Shown here: piece by piece, positions 19,370-20,433 of the stretch | Position numbering within the stretch: position 1 is the stretch's first letter | Layout: each line of letters begins with the position of its first letter | Made by a program: the position numbers and the translations under genes | Notes under the pieces: model-generated | What the model was told of the DNA's origin: nothing | Seen by the model: only the letters and a program-made list of their open reading frames with translations | The model's database searches: none | Source of the DNA: Paraglomus occultum | Lineage: Eukaryota > Glomeromycota > Glomeromycetes > Paraglomerales > Paraglomeraceae | Length of the DNA: 20,433 nt | Direction of reading: 5' to 3' | Assembly: GCA_910592205.1 (NCBI GenBank) | Contig: CAJVPJ010000629.1 | Coordinates: 1 to 20,433, forward strand

Positions 19370-19792
19370 ATGAATAACAGTGGGGAACTTTCTATGATTT
19401 CCGCAGGAGGTAAATAAAAACATCGTTTGTTGCACAATATAGCAATATTGTGTCCATTAACTAAAAATAAATATAATCTCTATTTAGCGTGTAAAAAGTG
19501 CCGGCCAGATATATTTCGTAAATACTTTTACATTTCCGCGAATAGCACGTGTCCTTCTCGTTTTCGTCTTCTTTTTGATAAGAGTTGTTCTATGTGATAA
19601 GGTGGGCATTTAGTGCCAGGTAATAAACTGCGTAAAATAAAATGTGATGATTTGTTTGTGACATTAGAACACCAAGCAAATCGTACACATGATAATAATA
19701 TACAGTCAGGAGTTTTACCCAATTTGGGAGATGCAGATCGCACCATTTATGATAAGAAATTAATTCTAGAATTTTCTGGCAGAAAAGTCTGA
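19370..19792 (+). CDS. putative small three-exon gene, unknown product
   Basis: Proposed exons 19370-19409, 19488-19517, 19614-19792; introns of 78 and 96 bases begin GTAAAT and end TTTAG, and both joins are phase 1. The product would be 82 residues: MNNSGELSMISAGACKKCR, then IFLPGNKLRKIKCDDLFVTL, ending LEFSGRKV. CxxC plus a later Cys could bind metal, but no family is recognised. Without the second intron the frame meets TGA-TAA near 19594-19599, while both sides of these stops are protein-like, which favours the spliced model. A TAG directly precedes ATG 19370, so the start is sharp. It could share a promoter with the divergent hydrolase gene. Exon 2 is only 30 bases. Alternatives: a decayed gene, or a longer gene with exons I cannot see. 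Confidence 0.4.
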
Positions 19793-20037
19793 ACGTCACG
19801 TGTTAAAGTATAATATTCTTTATTGGTCAATATAATAAATTCTATCTCTTTGTTTTGCCATTCTCCCCGAAACACGATATTCATTGCAGAATTACAATAA
19901 TCTCGGTTCGAATAAGGAAAACGCAATTCGAAACAGGACGTGTATAAGGCTTATGTGTTTCATTTTCAGTATACCATATTACATACATGCTGCGATTTCC
20001 CTAATGCCATTGTAAAGGTATGGAAAGAGAGCATTTA
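19793..20037. other. convergent spacer
   Basis: Between the stop of the putative small plus-strand gene and the stop of the minus-strand gene at the right edge. No features seen beyond AT-rich runs; CACGTG at 19797-19802 is an E-box-like hexamer without supporting context. Confidence 0.35.
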
Positions 20038-20433
20038 TTAATCGCTTCCAGTATTTTGACGTTGATTGGAAAGTTTAGGACATGAAGTCATAATTCTTTC
20101 TTGAACCAACTTTTCGATTTCAGACCTTAATCGTAATCTTTGCTCTTCATCGGCGAGTTCGATTACTCGGTAAATAGGATGTCGTCGGGCAGAGCAAATT
20201 GGTGCAAATATTCTTCTATCGCAAGTCTTAGTGAAACAAACTCGTTATATCATTATACACATCACGTCGTTCCATTTTAGCAATCTCCGTTACCAATTTC
20301 GCACGATCTTGTTCGGAGTAAGCCATACATCCAACATAAACAGTTTCATTTTCTGATGATTATGAAATCGGAAAACCCTTTTTCGCTGCAGTCGTCGTTA
20401 TTGTCAGTAAGCCTTCTCTTTTTCTCTCCACTT
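20038..20433 (-). CDS. 3' part of an unidentified minus-strand gene, possibly running off the right edge
   Basis: Not found by a simple long-ORF search. The terminal frame (stop TAA at 20038-20040, open up to 20244) encodes CDRRIFAPICSARRHPIYRV, then ELADEEQRLRLRSEIEKL with a short tail, a charged helical segment that looks like real protein. Upstream, ATG 20326 opens MAYSEQDRAKL in another frame that closes at TAA 20228-20230. A GT-AG intron of 67 bases (20227-20293, phase 0) joins them and gives 73 residues from ATG 20326. Alternatively the sequence between is coding (VTEIAKMERRDVYNDI) and a one-base shift breaks the gene. The frame is also open for about 15 codons above ATG 20326, up to a TCATCAG that could be an acceptor, so a larger gene may extend beyond the window. 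No family recognised. Confidence 0.4.

Noticed and set aside
19528-19799. Overlapping minus-strand ORFs of about 70 residues
   Set aside because: They lie opposite the last exon of the plus-strand small gene model, and two overlapping frames of similar length suggest shadows.

Overview
The window is nuclear DNA of a filamentous fungus. Genes are split by short GT-AG introns (about 60-140 bases) with fungal-type branch sites, and intergenic DNA is AT-rich. The gene set includes a Zn2Cys6 transcription factor with a fungal-specific middle region, a Cwc21/SRRM2-type splicing factor, an AAA-ATPase-like (PF09820-type) gene and a decayed Uma2-like gene. The last two families are abundant in early-diverging fungi such as Mucoromycota and Glomeromycotina. 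That lineage is an inference; no ribosomal or mitochondrial marker is present.

Layout. 503-4152 (+) is a five-exon gene whose product joins a complete 3-isopropylmalate dehydrogenase (LeuB/Leu2) to a complete aconitase-superfamily isomerase (LeuC plus LeuD modules) in one chain of about 1085 residues. Convergent to it, 4394-5946 (-) is a six-exon membrane-anchored AAA-ATPase-like gene; a 27-base microexon carries its Walker A and is followed by a GC-AG intron. 6598-9759 (-) is a five-exon Zn2Cys6 regulator of about 930 residues. 9760-12700 is gene-poor, with a heptamer minisatellite and two weak coding-like islands. 12709-14048 (-) is the Cwc21/SRRM2 homologue with a long Arg-Asp dipeptide tail encoded by a hexamer repeat. 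15022-16532 (+) is an orphan seven-transmembrane protein. 16831-17646 (+) is a Uma2-like pseudogene. 18250-19221 (-) is an alpha/beta hydrolase with the nucleophile motif HSQGG. A possible small three-exon gene (19370-19792, +) is divergent from it, and the right edge holds the 3' part of an unidentified minus-strand gene.

The genes do not form an obvious pathway cluster. The most notable item is the fused leucine-pathway gene: the isomerase makes 3-isopropylmalate and the dehydrogenase oxidises it, so one polypeptide would carry two consecutive steps. Its isomerase half is not the classic fungal Leu1 type, so a related 2-alkylmalate substrate is possible. Second in interest are the gene structure and apparently altered Walker B of the AAA-ATPase-like gene, and the 7TM protein with a GPCR-like cysteine layout. 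All exon models were made by hand from splice motifs, phase agreement and recognised protein motifs.
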